The notes beneath the pieces were generated by a model. The model had not been told where the DNA came from. It saw only the letters and a list, made by a program, of their open reading frames with translations, and did no database searches. From NCBI GenBank assembly GCA_035507035.1, contig DATJOJ010000072.1, forward strand, positions 1 to 7,670: a stretch of DNA of 7,670 nt, given 5' to 3'. Below are positions 5,664 to 7,670 of the stretch, piece after piece. Source of the stretch: DATJOJ01 sp035507035 (lineage in GTDB: Bacteria; Acidobacteriota; Terriglobia; Terriglobales; Acidobacteriaceae). How positions within the stretch are numbered: the first letter of the stretch is position 1; each line of letters begins with the position of its first letter. The position numbers and the translations under genes were made by a program.

Positions 5664-7670
5664 GTGAGCATTCGAATTAAGATTCCGAGAGGAAACGGCG
5701 GAGCGCCAGGCAAGAAAGCGCACGGCATGCCGCGAGATCCCCTTTTGCGTGCCGCGCTGCTGGCGTTTCTGATCCTGGCGATCTCGTTTACTTGCGCTTT
5801 CTCTTACTACTACATCAAGTACGACCGCATCATCGAGCGGCGCTTCCGTGGCCCTGTCTTCGGCAATTCCGCAAAAATCTATGCTTTGCCCGAGACAGTG
5901 CGCCTGGGAGAAAAGATCGATGCCCAGGATGTTGCCGCTGAGTTGCGAAGGGCCGGCTACGCGGAAAACGGCGAGTCCCAACTCGGCAACTTCCGCGTGG
6001 TGAGCGACGGTATTGAAATCACGCCCGGGCCGCAGTCCTATCACAGCCCCGAACCCGCTCGCATCAGCATTCAGGATGGTCAGATCGAGCGCATCACCAG
6101 CCGCGGCACGGAACTTTCCGCTTACGAACTCGAGCCGCAACTGGTAACCGCTCTGTTTGATGCCGAGCAGCGCTCGAAACGGCAGGTCATCAAGTACAAA
6201 GACATCCCTCCGGTCATGCTGCAGGCCACGCTGGCGATCGAAGACCGCCGATTTTTCGAGCACGGCGGCGTGAACTTTGTTCGCATGGCCGAGGCTGCCT
6301 GGATTGATCTGGTACGCGGACGTCACGAGCAGGGTGGTTCGACCATCACCATGCAGCTTTCGCGCGGTTTTTTCCTGACTCCTGAAAAAACCATCCGCCG
6401 CAAGCTGACGGAAATGCTGATCGCCGAAGAACTGGAGCAGAAATTTTCGAAAGAGCAGATCTTCGAGTTTTACGCCAACTGGGTTGATCTCGGCCAACGT
6501 GGATCATTTGCCATCAGTGGGTTCGCGGAGGCATCGAAGGCTTACTTCAATAAGGATCTGAAGGACATCACCCTGCCGGAAGCAGCGCTGCTGGCGGGAT
6601 TGATCCAGCGACCGAGCTACTTGTCGCCATATCGGCATCCGGAGCGGGCGCTGGAGCGGCGAAATCTTGTGCTGGAAGCGATGGTCGAAACTCACGCCAT
6701 CACCCGCGAGCAGGCCAACAAGGCCAAGGCCACGCCGCTGAAACTGGCTCCGCCGAATGTTGAAGCGAGCGATGCGCCCTATTTCGTCGATATGGTGCGC
6801 GATACGCTGATCTCGAAATTTAACGAGCACGATCTGAACGAGCAGTCGTACCGGATCTATACAACGCTCGATCCGGACTTGCAAAAAGCCGCGGCGCAAT
6901 CGGTTGAAATGGGCATCAAGCTGGTGGATGAGCAAGTCAAAAAGCTGCGGACAAAACGGGTGAAGGTGGGAAAGAAATACGAGACAACGGTTGAGCCCGG
7001 CCCGCAGGCGCAAGTGGCACTGGTGGCGCTTGATCCCCACACAGGAGCGGTGCTGGCGCTGGTTGGGGGCCGCGATTATGCCTGGAGCCAGTTAAATCAT
7101 GCGCTGGCGAAACGACCGACCGGATCGATCTTCAAGCCATTTGTTTATGCGACCGCGATGAACACCGCGCTCGACGGCTCGCAAACCGTGATCACTCCCG
7201 CATCGACAGTAACCGATGAGCCGACCAGCTTCACCTATGGCGATCAGATCTACGAGCCGCGCAATTACAAAGAGGAATATCACGGCGATGTGACACTGCG
7301 ATACGCGCTGGCGATGTCGTTGAACAATGCGACGGTGAAAGTGGCGGAAGAAGTCGGATACGACAAGGTCGCCGATCTGGCGAAAGCGGCGGGCATCACC
7401 TCGGTGAAAGCGACGCCGGCCATGGCTCTCGGTTCGTATGACGCATCGCCGATCGATATGGCAGGCGCGTATACCGTGTTTGCCAACGCCGGTATCCGGC
7501 TCTCGCCCATCTGGGTGCGATCGGTTCGCAATTCGCTGGGGGATGTGATCGCGAATTACAACACCGATCAGCGGCAGGTGTTGGATCCGAGAATTGCCTA
7601 CCTCATGACCAACATGATGGAGGGTGTGATCAATAACGGGTTGGGCTACACGGCGGTGCGGCTGCGCGGG
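5664..7670 (+). CDS. Class A penicillin-binding protein, PBP1B type (3' end missing)
   Basis: This bifunctional enzyme polymerises glycan strands from lipid II and cross-links their peptides on the periplasmic face of the inner membrane. The frame has 669 codons and is still open at the right edge. An in-frame TAA at 5652-5654 makes GTG 5664 the first possible start, with AGGA (5656-5659) 4 nt before it; ATG 5727 (residue 22) is the alternative. A basic cytoplasmic tail precedes one membrane helix (about 27-50). Residues about 70-160 resemble the UB2H domain of E. coli PBP1B. The glycosyltransferase domain (GT51) shows EDRRFFEHGG with catalytic Glu193, GGSTITMQL (224-232), RKLTE with Glu250, and KEQIFEFYAN (263-272). 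The transpeptidase domain begins near 445, with SIFK (Ser488, Lys491) and SLN (552-554). The KTG motif would lie just beyond the window. Nothing visible is missing or altered. The gene follows a terminator, so it is probably transcribed from its own promoter. Confidence 0.93.
   Translation, partial: MSIRIKIPRGNGGAPGKKAHGMPRDPLLRAALLAFLILAISFTCAFSYYYIKYDRIIERRFRGPVFGNSAKIYALPETVRLGEKIDAQDVAAELRRAGYAENGESQLGNFRVVSDGIEITPGPQSYHSPEPARISIQDGQIERITSRGTELSAYELEPQLVTALFDAEQRSKRQVIKYKDIPPVMLQATLAIEDRRFFEHGGVNFVRMAEAAWIDLVRGRHEQGGSTITMQLSRGFFLTPEKTIRRKLTEMLIAEELEQKFSKEQIFEFYANWVDLGQRGSFAISGFAEASKAYFNKDLKDITLPEAALLAGLIQRPSYLSPYRHPERALERRNLVLEAMVETHAITREQANKAKATPLKLAPPNVEASDAPYFVDMVRDTLISKFNEHDLNEQSYRIYTTLDPDLQKAAAQSVEMGIKLVDEQVKKLRTKRVKVGKKYETTVEPGPQAQVALVALDPHTGAVLALVGGRDYAWSQLNHALAKRPTGSIFKPFVYATAMNTALDGSQTVITPASTVTDEPTSFTYGDQIYEPRNYKEEYHGDVTLRYALAMSLNNATVKVAEEVGYDKVADLAKAAGITSVKATPAMALGSYDASPIDMAGAYTVFANAGIRLSPIWVRSVRNSLGDVIANYNTDQRQVLDPRIAYLMTNMMEGVINNGLGYTAVRLRG

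Noticed and set aside
5286..6497. 403-codon open frame on the minus strand
   Set aside because: It runs antisense to the end of the propeller gene and to the penicillin-binding protein, whose frame shows conserved family motifs. The antisense product has no recognisable domains and is a codon-bias artefact.

Overview
The window looks like chromosomal DNA from a soil-type Acidobacteriota bacterium, probably class Terriglobia. This is inferred from protein style and not from a marker gene. The signs are a secreted lipoprotein with a Cys-rich head, a Gly/Ser linker and a YVTN-type beta-propeller; a small Ig-like lipoprotein; a CotA-like multicopper oxidase with a twin-arginine signal; and a class A penicillin-binding protein with a UB2H-like segment. 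Base composition is moderately GC-rich and fairly even. There are no transposases, tRNA or rRNA genes, CRISPR arrays or phage genes.

Layout, left to right. (1) Positions 1-610 (+) hold the C-terminal part of a secreted phosphoesterase of the phospholipase C / acid phosphatase family, cut by the left edge. (2) Positions 702-2348 (+) encode a complete Tat-exported multicopper oxidase (laccase-like) with all four copper-binding motifs. (3) Positions 2485-2697 (+) encode a 70-residue zinc-ribbon protein whose TATAAT box ends 6 nt before the ATG, so it may be leaderless. (4) Positions 2864-3388 (-) encode a small Ig-like lipoprotein, convergent with gene 3, with a good intrinsic terminator at 2785-2818. 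(5) Positions 3389-4091 are a roughly 0.7 kb divergent intergenic region. It holds nested inverted repeats, one weak small ORF, a set of repeated TCACG motifs and a candidate promoter. (6) Positions 4092-5414 (+) encode a beta-propeller (lactonase-like) lipoprotein, followed by a clear terminator at 5448-5474. (7) From 5664 to the right edge (+) is a bifunctional class A penicillin-binding protein (PBP1B type). It is open at the right edge, cut just before its expected KTG motif.

Most genes act outside the cytoplasm: phosphate-ester hydrolysis, copper-dependent oxidation, two outer-layer lipoproteins and peptidoglycan synthesis. Spacing, strand switches and terminators suggest mostly single transcription units and no large operon. 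I see no evidence of a new multi-gene system. The best leads are regulatory: the possible leaderless zinc-ribbon gene and the TCACG repeat cluster over the propeller-lipoprotein promoter.
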